Shown: piece by piece, positions 9,391 through 18,837 of the stretch
How the letters are laid out: each line of letters opens with the position of its first letter
How positions within the stretch are numbered: the stretch's first letter is position 1
NCBI RefSeq assembly: GCF_019856455.1
Contig: NZ_CP082205.1
Location: forward strand, 248,001-312,000
Direction of reading: 5' to 3'
DNA length: 64,000 bases
DNA from: Streptococcus suis
GTDB taxonomy: Bacteria; Bacillota; Bacilli; Lactobacillales; Streptococcaceae
The notes under the pieces: model-generated
What the model saw: the letters and a program-made list of their open reading frames with translations, nothing else
The model's database searches: none
Told to the model about the DNA's origin: nothing
Position numbers and translations under genes: made by a program

Positions 9391-9738
9391 GGATGTGAGG
9401 ACGTTAAGAAAATTCAAGGAAAAATAGGAAATCAGACGATGGACCTCAAGGTCCAAGGAAGATTTACACCTAAAGGTAGCCACACTTGTAATTGGCTAAA
9501 GCCAAAACAATTGCGTCTCTTTTTTCCAGAATTTTTAGTCCGAACTCAACTAAGATTAAGATACGAGGGCGTCAAGCAACTCCTAGACAAAATAGGGAAG
9601 CGAAGCAGATTGCTGTGCAATCAATGAGGTTCTCACCTAAAGGTAGCCCCATTTGTAATTGGCTAAAGCCAAAACAACTGCGTCTCTTTTTGTCAGCGAG
9701 TTGTAGCCCGAGTTCAATTAGGATGTGAGGACGTTAAG
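9391..9738 (+). repeat. Tandem ~165-bp structured repeat between rpsG and fusA
   Basis: GGATGTGAGGACGTTAAG occurs at 9391-9408 and 9721-9738, with a degenerate form at 9560-9576. In each full unit a 59-bp block recurs (9467-9525 and 9634-9692) beginning CACCTAAAGGTAGCC and ending in a T run. The blocks contain tiny hairpins with TAAA or TCAA loops: GGACC-TCAA-GGTCC (9441-9454), ACC-TAAA-GGT (9468-9477) and TTGGC-TAAA-GCCAA (9492-9505). Small ORFs here look spurious. The region may be transcribed as a structured RNA. Confidence 0.7.
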
Positions 9739-9844
9739 TTAGTTCTACATAAATCAATTGAGATTATGGTAGCAACTTATCGTTCAACCATCACAAACCG
9801 GATTGAGGATGACCTCATCCACTTCACACCATTAGTAAGAAATC

Positions 9845-9875
9845 AAGCGGGTGGGACTTGCCCACTCGCTTTTCT
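9845..9875 (+). terminator. Terminator upstream of fusA
   Basis: AGCGGGTGGG pairs with CCCACTCGCT around ACTTG, followed by TTTTC. It probably ends transcripts from rpsLG and the repeat region. Confidence 0.65.
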
Positions 9876-9881
9876 TAAAAT

Positions 9882-9891
9882 ATGGTATAAT
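9882..9891 (+). promoter_or_regulatory. Extended -10 promoter of fusA
   Basis: TATAAT at 9886-9891 is preceded by TGG (extended -10) and no good -35 is seen. The fusA ATG follows 37 bp downstream. Confidence 0.55.
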
Positions 9892-9927
9892 AAAGTATAA
9901 AACTAAAATTATAGGAGAACAAACCTC

Positions 9928-12009
9928 ATGGCACGCGAATTTTCATTAGAAAAAACTCGTAATATCGGTATCATGGCGCACGTTGACGCGGGTAAAACAA
10001 CGACAACTGAGCGTATTCTTTACTACACTGGTAAAATCCACAAAATCGGTGAAACTCACGAAGGTGCATCACAAATGGACTGGATGGAGCAAGAGCAAGA
10101 GCGTGGTATCACTATCACATCTGCTGCGACAACAGCTCAATGGAACAACCACCGTGTAAACATCATCGACACACCAGGACACGTGGACTTCACAATCGAA
10201 GTACAACGTTCACTTCGCGTTCTTGATGGTGCGGTAACCGTTCTTGACTCACAATCAGGTGTTGAGCCACAAACTGAAACAGTATGGCGTCAAGCAACTG
10301 AATACGGTGTTCCACGTATCGTATTTGCTAACAAGATGGATAAAATCGGTGCTGACTTCCTTTACTCAGTAAGCACACTTCATGAGCGTCTTCAAGCAAA
10401 TGCACACCCAATTCAATTGCCAATCGGTTCTGAAGACGAGTTCCGTGGTATCATCGACTTGATCAAGATGAAAGCTGAAATCTATACGAACGACCTTGGT
10501 ACAGATATTCTTGAAGAAGATATCCCAGCTGAATACCTTGAGCAAGCTGAAGAATACCGTGAAAAATTGGTTGAAGCAGTTGCTGAAACTGATGAAGAAT
10601 TGATGATGAAATACCTTGAAGGTGAAGAAATCACAAACGAAGAATTGAAAGCTGCTATCCGTAAAGCAACTATCAACGTTGAATTCTTCCCAGTATTGTG
10701 TGGTTCAGCTTTCAAAAACAAAGGTGTTCAGTTGATGCTTGATGCAGTTATCGACTACCTTCCAAGCCCGCTTGACATCCCTGCTATTAAAGGTGTTAAC
10801 CCAGATACAGATGCTGAAGAAGAGCGTCATGCATCAGATGAAGAGCCATTTGCAGCTCTTGCCTTCAAGATTATGACTGACCCATTCGTAGGTCGTTTGA
10901 CATTCTTCCGTGTATACTCAGGTGTTCTTAACAGCGGTTCATACGTATTGAACACTTCTAAAGGTAAACGTGAGCGTATCGGACGTATCCTTCAAATGCA
11001 CGCAAACAGCCGTCAAGAAATTGAAACTGTTTATGCAGGTGACATCGCCGCTGCGGTTGGTTTGAAAGATACTACAACTGGTGACTCATTGACAGATGAA
11101 AAAGCAAAAATCATCCTTGAGTCAATCCACGTTCCAGAACCAGTTATCCAATTGATGGTTGAGCCTAAGTCTAAAGCTGACCAAGACAAGATGGGTATTG
11201 CCCTTTCTAAATTGGCTGAAGAAGATCCAACATTCCGCGTTGAAACAAACGTTGAAACTGGTGAAACAGTTATCTCTGGTATGGGTGAGTTGCACTTGGA
11301 TGTCCTTGTTGACCGTATGCGTCGTGAATTCAAGGTTGAAGCAAACGTAGGTGCTCCTCAAGTATCATACCGTGAAACATTCCGCGCTTCTACACAAGCT
11401 CGTGGTTTCTTCAAACGCCAGTCTGGTGGTAAAGGTCAATTCGGTGACGTTTGGATCGAATTCACACCAAACGAAGAAGGTAAAGGTTTTGAGTTCGAGA
11501 ATGCTATTGTCGGTGGTGTGGTTCCACGTGAATTCATCCCAGCGGTTGAAAAAGGTCTCGTAGAATCTATGGCTAACGGTGTTCTTGCTGGTTACCCAAT
11601 CGTTGACGTTAAAGCGAAGCTTTACGATGGTTCATACCACGATGTCGACTCATCTGAAACAGCCTTCAAAGTGGCAGCATCTCTTGCCCTTAAAGAAGCT
11701 GCTAAATCAGCTCAACCAACTATCCTTGAGCCAATGATGCTTGTAACAATCACTGCACCAGAAGATAACCTTGGTGACGTTATGGGTCACGTTACTGCAC
11801 GTCGTGGTCGCGTTGATGGTATGGAAGCTCGTGGTAACACACAAATCGTTCGTGCTTATGTGCCACTTGCTGAAATGTTCGGTTACGCAACTGTACTTCG
11901 TTCAGCAACACAAGGTCGCGGTACTTTCATGATGGTATTTGACCACTACGAAGATGTACCAAAATCTGTACAAGATGAAATCATCAAGAAAAACGGCGGC
12001 AATGCTTAA
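9928..12009 (+). CDS. fusA: Elongation factor G
   Basis: The product has 693 residues, normal for EF-G. The G domain carries the P-loop [12 protein letters not shown], the DTPGHVDF (G3) and NKMDKIGAD (G4) motifs. Domain IV/V sequences include [10 protein letters not shown] and [14 protein letters not shown]. It drives GTP-dependent translocation of tRNA and mRNA on the ribosome. In this window it has its own extended -10 promoter and is separated from rpsG by a terminator, although the str operon order is kept. It is followed by a strong hairpin terminator and gapA. Confidence 0.98.
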   Translation: MAREFSLEKTRNIGIMAHVDAGKTTTTERILYYTGKIHKIGETHEGASQMDWMEQEQERGITITSAATTAQWNNHRVNIIDTPGHVDFTIEVQRSLRVLDGAVTVLDSQSGVEPQTETVWRQATEYGVPRIVFANKMDKIGADFLYSVSTLHERLQANAHPIQLPIGSEDEFRGIIDLIKMKAEIYTNDLGTDILEEDIPAEYLEQAEEYREKLVEAVAETDEELMMKYLEGEEITNEELKAAIRKATINVEFFPVLCGSAFKNKGVQLMLDAVIDYLPSPLDIPAIKGVNPDTDAEEERHASDEEPFAALAFKIMTDPFVGRLTFFRVYSGVLNSGSYVLNTSKGKRERIGRILQMHANSRQEIETVYAGDIAAAVGLKDTTTGDSLTDEKAKIILESIHVPEPVIQLMVEPKSKADQDKMGIALSKLAEEDPTFRVETNVETGETVISGMGELHLDVLVDRMRREFKVEANVGAPQVSYRETFRASTQARGFFKRQSGGKGQFGDVWIEFTPNEEGKGFEFENAIVGGVVPREFIPAVEKGLVESMANGVLAGYPIVDVKAKLYDGSYHDVDSSETAFKVAASLALKEAAKSAQPTILEPMMLVTITAPEDNLGDVMGHVTARRGRVDGMEARGNTQIVRAYVPLAEMFGYATVLRSATQGRGTFMMVFDHYEDVPKSVQDEIIKKNGGNA

Positions 12010-12018
12010 TTGCTAACC

Positions 12019-12042
12019 CAGGCAGCTTCGGCTGCCTTTTTC
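12019..12042 (+). terminator. fusA terminator
   Basis: AGGCAGC (12020-12026), TTCG loop, GCTGCCT (12031-12037), then a T run. Confidence 0.9.
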
Positions 12043-12075
12043 TATGTAAGTTCCTGCATTAAAGTATGCAAACTC

Positions 12076-12104
12076 TTGCAATTTTCGGTAAATAGTTATA
12101 TAAT
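12076..12104 (+). promoter_or_regulatory. Promoter of gapA
   Basis: TTGCAA (12076-12081), 17-bp spacer, TATAAT (12099-12104). The leader before the ATG is about 105 nt. Confidence 0.75.
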
Positions 12105-12215
12105 AAAAACGTTGAAAAGATGCTTGTAGGCTTACAAGTTAATATTTTCACAAAAGGATTAAAAGGCTTGCCTTTTAAAATAAAGAACTCGATTTTCATA
12201 AGGAGGAAATCATTC

Positions 12216-13226
12216 ATGGTAGTTAAAGTTGGTATTAACGGTTTCGGACGTATCGGTCGTCTTGCTTTCCGTCGTATCCAAAATGTAGAAGGTGTTGAAG
12301 TTACTCGTATCAACGACCTTACAGATCCAGTAATGCTTGCACACTTGTTGAAATATGACACAACTCAAGGTCGTTTCGACGGTACTGTTGAAGTTAAAGA
12401 CGGTGGTTTCGAAGTTAACGGTAAATTCGTTAAAGTTTCTGCAGAGCGCGAGCCAGGAAACATCGACTGGGCTACTGATGGCGTGGATATCGTTTTGGAA
12501 GCTACAGGTTTCTTTGCTTCTAAAGAAAAAGCTGAGCAACACATCCACGCTAACGGTGCTAAAAAAGTTGTTATCACTGCTCCTGGTGGTAACGATGTTA
12601 AGACTGTTGTTTTCAACACTAACCACGACATCCTTGATGGTACTGAAACAGTTATCTCAGGTGCTTCATGTACTACAAACTGTTTGGCACCAATGGCTAA
12701 AGCTCTTCACGATGCATTTGGCGTTCAAAAAGGTTTGATGACTACAATCCACGGTTACACTGGTGACCAAATGGTTCTTGACGGACCACACCGTGGTGGT
12801 GACCTTCGTCGTGCACGTGCTGCTGCTGCAAACATCGTTCCTAACTCAACTGGTGCTGCTAAAGCTATCGGCTTGGTAATCCCAGAATTGAACGGTAAAC
12901 TTGACGGTGCTGCACAACGTGTTCCAGTTCCAACAGGTTCTGTAACTGAATTGGTTGCAACTCTTGACAAGAAAGTAACTGCTGAAGAAGTAAACGCTGC
13001 TATGAAAGCTGCTGCTACTGAATCATTTGGTTACACTGAAGACCAACTCGTATCTTCAGATATCGTAGGTATCTCATTCGGTTCATTGTTTGATGCAACT
13101 CAAACTAAAGTTATCGAAGTTGATGGCGAGCAATTGGTTAAAGTTGTTTCATGGTACGACAACGAAATGTCTTACACTGCACAACTTGTTCGTACTCTTG
13201 AGTACTTCGCAAAAATCGCTAAATAA
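12216..13226 (+). CDS. gapA: Glyceraldehyde-3-phosphate dehydrogenase (NAD)
   Basis: The product has 336 residues from ATG 12216, behind AGGAGG at 12201-12206; a longer frame from 12120 lacks a ribosome site and lies in the leader. It has the Rossmann start [15 protein letters not shown], catalytic Cys152 in ASCTTNC, and WYDNEMSYT. It oxidises glyceraldehyde-3-phosphate to 1,3-bisphosphoglycerate in glycolysis. In streptococci the same protein also appears on the cell surface (plasminogen-binding), but no signal peptide is present. Codon use is highly biased, as expected for an abundant protein. Confidence 0.97.
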   Translation: MVVKVGINGFGRIGRLAFRRIQNVEGVEVTRINDLTDPVMLAHLLKYDTTQGRFDGTVEVKDGGFEVNGKFVKVSAEREPGNIDWATDGVDIVLEATGFFASKEKAEQHIHANGAKKVVITAPGGNDVKTVVFNTNHDILDGTETVISGASCTTNCLAPMAKALHDAFGVQKGLMTTIHGYTGDQMVLDGPHRGGDLRRARAAAANIVPNSTGAAKAIGLVIPELNGKLDGAAQRVPVPTGSVTELVATLDKKVTAEEVNAAMKAAATESFGYTEDQLVSSDIVGISFGSLFDATQTKVIEVDGEQLVKVVSWYDNEMSYTAQLVRTLEYFAKIAK

Positions 13227-13241
13227 TCCTTAGTGAAAATC

Positions 13242-13265
13242 GAAGAGGCTTCGGCCTCTTTTTTG
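13242..13265 (+). terminator. gapA terminator
   Basis: AAGAGGC (13243-13249), short TTCG loop, GCCTCTT (13254-13260), T run. Confidence 0.9.
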
Positions 13266-13481
13266 TTTTGGTTGCTGAAATATAGCTGTTTTCTTATGCT
13301 AAGAAACAAGGATGGTATAAGTTGTTTCTGATTTGGCAACTTTAGAATTTGAAAAATCTGATTACGAGGCGATAGTTTTTAGATTTCATAACATTTGTGA
13401 AAAAAATATCTTTATGCAAGAAAAAATACAGAAAATATGATACAATGGTAAAGTAAATATAATTTAAGGAGTTCTTATCTA

Positions 13482-14681
13482 ATGGCAAAATTGACTGTTA
13501 AAGATGTAGAATTGAAAGGCAAAAAAGTTCTTGTTCGTGTGGACTTCAACGTGCCTTTGAAAGATGGCGTTATCACTAACGATAACCGTATTACAGCAGC
13601 TCTTCCAACTATCAAGTATATTCTTGAGCAAGGTGGACGTGCAATTCTTTTCTCTCACCTTGGTCGTGTGAAAGAAGAAGCTGACAAAGAAGGTAAATCA
13701 TTGGCTCCTGTAGCAGCTGACTTGGCGGCTAAATTGGGTCAAGACGTTGCTTTCATCGCAGGTGCTACTCGTGGTGCTGAATTGGAAGCAGCTATCAATG
13801 CTTTGGAAGATGGACAAGTTCTCCTTGTTGAAAACACTCGTTTCGAAGATGTTGATGGTAAGAAAGAATCTAAAAACGACGAAGAACTTGGTAAATACTG
13901 GGCTTCACTTGGTGATGGTATCTTCGTTAACGATGCATTTGGTACTGCACACCGTGCACACGCATCAAACGTTGGTATCTCAGCAAATGTAGAAAAAGCA
14001 GTAGCTGGTTTCCTTTTGGAAAACGAAATTGCATACATCCAAGAAGCTGTTGAAACTCCAGAGCGCCCATTCGTGGCAATCCTTGGTGGTTCAAAAGTAT
14101 CTGATAAGATCGGTGTTATCGAGAACCTTCTTGAAAAAGCTGACAAAGTTCTTATCGGTGGTGGTATGACTTACACATTCTACAAAGCTCAAGGTATCGA
14201 AATCGGTAACTCACTTGTAGAAGAAGACAAGCTTGATGTGGCAAAAGCACTTCTTGAAAAAGCTAACGGTAAATTGATCTTGCCAGTTGACTCAAAAGAA
14301 GCTAACGCATTTGCTGGCTACACTGAAGTTCGCGATACAGAAGGCGAAGCAGTTTCAGAAGGCTTCCTTGGTCTTGATATCGGTCCTAAGTCAATCGCTA
14401 AGTTTGATGAAGCCTTGACTGGTGCTAAAACAGTTGTTTGGAACGGACCTATGGGTGTATTTGAAAACCCAGATTTCCAAGCTGGTACAATCGGTGTAAT
14501 GGACGCTATCGTGAAACAACCAGGCGTGAAATCAATCATCGGTGGTGGTGACTCAGCAGCAGCAGCTATCAACCTTGGCCGTGCAGACAAGTTCTCATGG
14601 ATCTCAACTGGTGGTGGTGCATCTATGGAGTTGTTAGAAGGTAAAGTATTGCCTGGTCTTGCAGCTCTTACTGAAAAGTAA
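13482..14681 (+). CDS. pgk: Phosphoglycerate kinase
   Basis: The product has 399 residues, the normal length. N-domain substrate motif is [12 protein letters not shown], and C-domain nucleotide motifs include GGGMTYTF and [10 protein letters not shown] with [13 protein letters not shown]. It transfers phosphate from 1,3-bisphosphoglycerate to ADP, the step after GapA. AAGGAG lies 12 bp before the ATG and overlapping -10-like boxes (TATGAT, TACAAT) lie at 13436-13446. The gene is monocistronic between its own promoter region and terminator, 255 bp after gapA. Confidence 0.98.
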   Translation: MAKLTVKDVELKGKKVLVRVDFNVPLKDGVITNDNRITAALPTIKYILEQGGRAILFSHLGRVKEEADKEGKSLAPVAADLAAKLGQDVAFIAGATRGAELEAAINALEDGQVLLVENTRFEDVDGKKESKNDEELGKYWASLGDGIFVNDAFGTAHRAHASNVGISANVEKAVAGFLLENEIAYIQEAVETPERPFVAILGGSKVSDKIGVIENLLEKADKVLIGGGMTYTFYKAQGIEIGNSLVEEDKLDVAKALLEKANGKLILPVDSKEANAFAGYTEVRDTEGEAVSEGFLGLDIGPKSIAKFDEALTGAKTVVWNGPMGVFENPDFQAGTIGVMDAIVKQPGVKSIIGGGDSAAAAINLGRADKFSWISTGGGASMELLEGKVLPGLAALTEK

Positions 14682-14691
14682 AAAATGCGAT

Positions 14692-14719
14692 GAAAAGAGT
14701 TGGGAGACCAACTCTTTTC
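14692..14719 (+). terminator. pgk terminator
   Basis: AAAAGAGTTGG (14693-14703) pairs with CCAACTCTTTT (14708-14718). Confidence 0.85.
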
Positions 14720-14727
14720 TAGTACAA

Positions 14728-14984
14728 AGGCTAGATTTTCTGTGAACGTAGTGAGTTTAGAAAATCAGCCTAGGTAAAGGTTAAAATGCAACGGATTTCC
14801 GTTGCATTTTGTACACCACGTAGCGTTTCTACGAAGCTAAGCGAGTTAGAAAGTCTAGCAAGGTGTAAAGTACTTCCAGGACTTGCGACGGGAGCGGGAA
14901 AGAACTCGACTGTCAAAAATATACTAAGATTAGTAGTGAGGAAATCTCCGACGGGAGAGAGTAGTCACTACTTTTTCTTTATGT
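14728..14984. other. Gene-free region with three further hairpins
   Basis: No convincing gene. A long imperfect hairpin spans 14728-14772. A perfect stem AAAATGCAACGGA / TCCGTTGCATTTT (14783-14810) looks like a terminator. A third, AGTAGTGA (14932-14939) with TCACTACT (14965-14972) followed by a T run, recurs beside the second IS110 copy near 30930-30970. Confidence 0.6.
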
Positions 14985-15081
14985 TAAAGTAGAGGTGTCG
15001 TAACCGCCCAATAACAAGGTATCTATCCACCCACTCCCTCCTCCAGTATACTGTTAGAAAAACAAAACTGGAGGATTTATT

Positions 15082-15267
15082 ATGTCACACCCCATCATTC
15101 CATTGACTGTTCCCCAATCTCGCCGCTTTGAGAAGCGAGGCAGAAACGATATTATGATGAAAATTCGTCTCGGAAAAGTGGAGCTCACAGTCTTTCACAC
15201 TATCAATCAAGAAACACTAGAAACAATCTTAGATAAGGTACTGTTCTATGACCATCCAACTCAGTGA
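15082..15267 (+). CDS. tnpA: IS66 TnpA-like accessory protein
   Basis: The product has 61 residues and lies first in the IS66 element. It is basic at the front (SRRFEKRGRNDIMMK) and short compared with the roughly 100 or more residues of canonical TnpA. It is the same length in the second IS66 copy at 32311-32496. The stop overlaps tnpB by 20 bp, so the two are probably coupled. It has no catalytic motif; the name rests on position and on conservation in both copies. Confidence 0.6.
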   Translation: MSHPIIPLTVPQSRRFEKRGRNDIMMKIRLGKVELTVFHTINQETLETILDKVLFYDHPTQ

Positions 15268-15598
15268 TTTAGGTCAAGTTTACTTGGTCTGTGGAAAAAC
15301 AGATATGCGTCAGGGAATTGATTCCCTGGCCTATCTTATCAAAAGTCAGTTCAACCTGGATCCCTTCTCCGGTCAGGTCTATCTCTTCTGCGGAGGTCGA
15401 AAAGACCGGTTCAAAGCTCTTTATTGGGATGGACAGGGATTTTGGTTATTGTATAAACGTTTTGAAAATGGGAAATTGACCTGGCCAAACAATGAAGAAG
15501 AGGTCAAGGCTCTAACTTCCGAGCAAGTCGACTGGCTCATGAAAGGATTTTCTATCATTCCAAAAATAAATGTTTCAAAAAGTCGTGATTTCTATTGA
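15248..15598 (+). CDS. tnpB: IS66 TnpB (Orf2) accessory protein
   Basis: The product has 116 residues. Clear family segments are VYLVCGKTDMRQGIDSLAYL, VYLFCGGRKDRFKALYWDGQ and GFWLLYKRFENGKLTWP. TnpB is an accessory protein required for IS66 transposition; its biochemical role is unknown. It overlaps tnpA and is followed after 50 bp by tnpC. The second copy at 31980-32330 is nearly identical. Confidence 0.92.
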   Translation: MTIQLSDLGQVYLVCGKTDMRQGIDSLAYLIKSQFNLDPFSGQVYLFCGGRKDRFKALYWDGQGFWLLYKRFENGKLTWPNNEEEVKALTSEQVDWLMKGFSIIPKINVSKSRDFY

Positions 15599-15648
15599 AA
15601 TCATGGCTTTTCTTTGTGTATAATGAGATAAAAAGAAGGAGATTGGTT

Positions 15649-15855
15649 ATGTCATCACTAGAAAAAATTATTGAAACACAGTCAAAAACGATAGAGATGA
15701 TGGCTAATGAACTCACTCTCCTTCGAGAACAGGTTGACTATCTGAGACAGAAACTCTACGGAAAATCATCAGAGAAGGTCGTATATCAACCAGGTCAGCT
15801 GAGCTTGTTTGGGGAGGAAAGTCTCCCTGAAGAAGAAGCTGACTTACCCAGTTGA
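15649..15855 (+). CDS. tnpC: IS66 TnpC transposase, N-terminal fragment
   Basis: The fragment has 68 residues from ATG 15649 (AGAAGGAGA upstream). It is a coiled-coil leucine-zipper region (ELTLLREQVDYLRQKLYG) typical of the IS66 transposase start. It stops at 15855, while the rest of the transposase continues in the +1 frame. The second IS66 copy has the break at the same place, so either translation shifts frame or both descend from a broken parent. Confidence 0.8.
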   Translation: MSSLEKIIETQSKTIEMMANELTLLREQVDYLRQKLYGKSSEKVVYQPGQLSLFGEESLPEEEADLPS

Positions 15856-17161
15856 AACGGAGACCATCACCTATAAACGCAAGAAAGCTAAGGGAGTTCG
15901 TCAGGCTATTTTCAGCCAGTTCACTCCAGAGATTGTGCATCACGAATTGCAGGGCGAAGACTGCACTTGTCCAGACTGTCATGGTCAGCTGAAAGAGATT
16001 GGCTCAACTGTTCAACGACAAGAGTTGGTCTTCATTCCTGCACAATTAAAGCGGATTGACCATGTTCAACACGCATACAAGTGTCAGGCATGTAGTCAGA
16101 AGAATCTAAGCGATAAGATTATCAAGGCTCCTGTTCCTAAGGCACCTTTGGCACACAGCTTGGGTTCAGCCTCTATCATCGCTCACACCATTCATCAGAA
16201 ATTCAATCTGAAGGTACCCAATTACCGTCAGGAAGAGGACTGGCATAAACTTGGCCTGCCCATCAGTCGGAAGGAAATAGCCAACTGGCACATCAAGTCT
16301 AGTCAGTATTATTTCGAGCCGATTTATAACCTGTTGCACGAGAAATTGTTGGAGCAGCCTATTCTTCATGCGGATGAGACTTCCTACAAGGTCTTAGAAA
16401 ATGATAGCCAGTTGACCTACTACTGGACTTTCTTGTCTGGGAAACATGAGAAAAATGGAATTACCCTCTATCATCATGACAAACGACGGAGCGGCTTAGT
16501 TGTGGAGGAGTTTCTTGGGGACTATGCGGGCTACGTTCATTGTGACATGTGGAGTGCTTATCGTCAATTAGACAAGGCTCAGCTCGTTGGCTGTTGGGCT
16601 CATGTTAGACGAAAATTTTTTGAGGCGACTCCTAAGAAGACAGATAATACTTCTTTAGGAGCCAAGGGATTAGCCTATTGCGACCGCCTGTTTGCCTTGG
16701 AGAGTGACTGGGCTGACCTGTCTACTGAGGAACGGCTACATAAACGGCAGACAGAGTTAACTCCCTTGATGGACGAGTTCTTTGATTGGTGCCGTGAACA
16801 GGCTGTCTTGCCAGCTTCCAAATTGGGTACTGCAATAGAGTATAGCCTCAAATACGAAACCACCTTCCGAGCCGTTCTCTCGGACGGTGACCTAGTCCTG
16901 TCCAACAATATGGCTGAGAGGGCTATGAAGACCTTGGTGATGGGCAGAAAAAATTGGCTTTTTTCTCAGAGCTTTGAGGGAGCCAAGTCGACAGCTGTCA
17001 TTTTGAGTCTTTTAGAAACAGCTAAGCGACACGGACTTGATGCAGAAAAATATATGACCTATCTTCTAGAACACTTACCTAATGAGGAGTCGCTCGCAAA
17101 AAAGGAGGTTTTAGAAGCCTATTTGCCATGGGATAAAAATATTAAGAGAGCTTGTAAATAG
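15809..17161 (+). CDS. tnpC: IS66 TnpC transposase, catalytic part (+1 frame)
   Basis: This 450-residue frame holds the zinc-binding CTCPDCHGQL region, then the DDE core: HADETSYKVLE (first Asp), VHCDMWSAYRQ (second Asp) and SNNMAERAMKTLVMGRKNW (Glu). The nominal start at 15809 overlaps the N-terminal fragment and has no ribosome site, so the likely route is a +1 shift near 15830. Joined, the protein would be about 510 residues, normal for IS66. The right inverted repeat follows the stop after 42 bp. Confidence 0.85.
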   Translation: MGRKVSLKKKLTYPVETETITYKRKKAKGVRQAIFSQFTPEIVHHELQGEDCTCPDCHGQLKEIGSTVQRQELVFIPAQLKRIDHVQHAYKCQACSQKNLSDKIIKAPVPKAPLAHSLGSASIIAHTIHQKFNLKVPNYRQEEDWHKLGLPISRKEIANWHIKSSQYYFEPIYNLLHEKLLEQPILHADETSYKVLENDSQLTYYWTFLSGKHEKNGITLYHHDKRRSGLVVEEFLGDYAGYVHCDMWSAYRQLDKAQLVGCWAHVRRKFFEATPKKTDNTSLGAKGLAYCDRLFALESDWADLSTEERLHKRQTELTPLMDEFFDWCREQAVLPASKLGTAIEYSLKYETTFRAVLSDGDLVLSNNMAERAMKTLVMGRKNWLFSQSFEGAKSTAVILSLLETAKRHGLDAEKYMTYLLEHLPNEESLAKKEVLEAYLPWDKNIKRACK

Positions 17162-17227
17162 AAAAAGGTTCCAGAGTCGACAGGACTTTGGAGCCTTTTC
17201 AATATACCTTGTTATTGGGCGCTTACG

Positions 17228-17395
17228 AGGTGTCTTGTTAAGTCGAGAACTCTTTTGACGCTAGACGTCGCATCAAAAACTGGCAAGACACCTGTTTTAG
17301 AAAGAATGTTATCAAAGTATGTGGGACGCCAGACGTCGAGTATTGAAAATGACATCACTAAAACAAGGAATCATTCAAGACAAAGAGGTAATATC
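17228..17395 (+). ncRNA. Candidate bridge-type RNA in the 5' end of IS110
   Basis: About 165 nt of non-coding DNA lies directly before the recombinase. A perfect 10-bp stem AGGTGTCTTG (17228-17237) / CAAGACACCT (17284-17293) encloses TTTTGA...TCAAAA and a GACGTC-containing loop. A second GACGTC lies at 17332-17337. IS110-group elements encode a bridge RNA in this position that pairs with target and donor DNA. Assignment is by location and structure only. Confidence 0.5.
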
Positions 17396-18598
17396 ATGCG
17401 TGCAGTTTTTGGGATTGATGTGAGTAAGGCAGGTTCAGAAGTGGCCATTCTAGTCAATGGTGAGAAAGTTCATGGCTATACCATGTCCAATGACGCCTTA
17501 GGCTTTGCTCGGCTACTTGGCGATTTGAGAACCGTCCATAAACCAGAAATCATCTTTGAAGCAACAGGTGTCTATTCTCGCCGTCTCCAAACTTTTCTAG
17601 AAGATAATGGCTATGCTTATACAAGGCTTAATCCCTTAGAAGCTAAGAAGCAACTGGATAGCTTGCGTGTGAGGAAAACAGATCAAATTGACGCTGAAAA
17701 ACTGGCTCAATCTCAATTTGTGCTGAATCGTAAACCCACTTATGTCCAAGAAGAAGTCTATCAAGAACTGCGAGATTTAAGTCGCTTCTATCAGAACTTA
17801 ACTGAGGACATCGTTCGAGCTAAAAACCGTCTGCACAAGGTCTTGCAAGTCACGTTTCCAGAGATAGAGACTGTCTTATCAAAGCCAACTGGGGAACAAT
17901 ACTGGAACTTAGTTACTGCGTTTCCTTACAAGGACTTCGTGCTTGATTTAAGCAAGGACGAACTCTTAGAGAGCATTCGTCAGTCCACCTCAAAACGGAT
18001 TTCTGACAAGCGTGTGGCGTATTTAGCTGAGAAGCTGATAGCACTAGCTAATCAATCTTATTGTGCCGTCAAGAAAACCTCTCCAATGCTGGAAGAGGTT
18101 CGTTACTATGGAAAAGAATTGCTTCGGCTTTCTGAACAGAGACAAACTGTCCTAGACCAAATGGTGGAACTAGCTCAGCCATTACCTGAATATGACATTC
18201 TGCTCTCTATTCCTGGAATAGCTGAGACTACTGCAACAAGTATTATTGGTGAACTGGGAGATATTCGCCGTTTTCAGTCTGCCAACCAAATCAATGCCTT
18301 TATCGGTATTGATCTGAGACACTATGAATCTGGCAACTTCCTCGCTAAGGAACACATTACCAAGCGTGGCAATCCCTACGCTAGAAAGATTCTGTTCAAA
18401 TGTATTCACAATATCGCTTCAGCCAGTCACACCAAGCCTTGCCATATCGCCGACTTTTATGAGAAACGAAAAAGACAATCGCAAACGACTTCTACGAAGC
18501 CACACACGATTGCCTCCATACATCGTCTCATTCGGACAATGTATTACCTCATAACGCATAACAAACTTTACGATTACACTTTAACCCAAAATCAGTAA
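17396..18598 (+). CDS. IS110-family recombinase/transposase, copy 1
   Basis: The product has 400 residues from ATG 17396, preceded by AGAGGT; the frame is open further upstream but that part is the non-coding end. The N-terminal RuvC-like DEDD domain shows FGIDVSKAGSEVAIL, IIFEATGVYS and RKTDQIDAEKLAQ. The C-terminal domain has LLSIPGIAETTATSIIGELG, with the usual catalytic Ser region after it. The protein is identical to that of the inverted copy at 29530-30732. The gene is intact, so it could act on both copies. Confidence 0.93.
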   Translation: MRAVFGIDVSKAGSEVAILVNGEKVHGYTMSNDALGFARLLGDLRTVHKPEIIFEATGVYSRRLQTFLEDNGYAYTRLNPLEAKKQLDSLRVRKTDQIDAEKLAQSQFVLNRKPTYVQEEVYQELRDLSRFYQNLTEDIVRAKNRLHKVLQVTFPEIETVLSKPTGEQYWNLVTAFPYKDFVLDLSKDELLESIRQSTSKRISDKRVAYLAEKLIALANQSYCAVKKTSPMLEEVRYYGKELLRLSEQRQTVLDQMVELAQPLPEYDILLSIPGIAETTATSIIGELGDIRRFQSANQINAFIGIDLRHYESGNFLAKEHITKRGNPYARKILFKCIHNIASASHTKPCHIADFYEKRKRQSQTTSTKPHTIASIHRLIRTMYYLITHNKLYDYTLTQNQ

Positions 18599-18617
18599 AA
18601 TTGTTTATGCTATATTA

Positions 18618-18660
18618 TTGTAACACCTTATCAAAAATTTTCAACATAAGGTGTTAATTT
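18618..18660 (+). terminator. Hairpin after IS110 recombinase
   Basis: TAACACCTTAT pairs with ATAAGGTGTTA around an A/T-rich loop. It is repeated in the inverted copy at about 29470-29512 and may end the recombinase transcript. Confidence 0.55.
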
Positions 18661-18837
18661 CGTGTACCCTTTTTTACACGTAACTTTAGTCCAAAAGAAA
18701 ACAATTTCTTTATTTTGACTATTGAACTCGATATATTTTTCATCAAATACCTTGATAGGCTTGACAAATGGTAGAAAAAGAGTTCGTCAACAAGTCTTTA
18801 TTTCTAGTTGTTGAGCTGAAACAGTCTATCCCCAGAC

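Larger units (their letters stand above)
15000..17226 (+). mobile_element. IS66-family element, complete, with 8-bp target duplication
   Basis: It is 2227 bp long. Terminal inverted repeats at 15000-15022 and 17204-17226 agree at 22 of 23 positions and start with GTAA, as in IS66. Direct repeats GAGGTGTC flank it (14992-14999 and 17227-17234); 8 bp is the family's usual target duplication. It contains tnpA-like, tnpB and a frame-broken tnpC. It inserted into the upstream region of the IS110 element. Confidence 0.92.
14985..18837 (+). mobile_element. IS110-family element, copy 1, interrupted by IS66
   Basis: A 1618-bp block (14985-14999 joined to 17235-18837) matches the reverse complement of 29291-30908. 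It holds one recombinase gene. IS110 elements lack clear terminal repeats, so exact ends are uncertain. Both copies finish in the same dispersed hairpin repeat on the right (GTCTATCCCCAGAC). The 5' non-coding part is split by the IS66-family element at 15000-17226. Confidence 0.75.

Noticed and set aside
9265..9728. Overlapping small forward ORFs in the rpsG-fusA gap
   Set aside because: They read through hairpin repeats, overlap each other in different frames and lack ribosome sites. The repeat structure explains them.
17255..17395. 47-residue N-terminal extension of the IS110 recombinase
   Set aside because: The frame is open but runs through the structured non-coding end, and AGAGGT plus the conserved MRAVFGIDVSK start at 17396 fit the family better.
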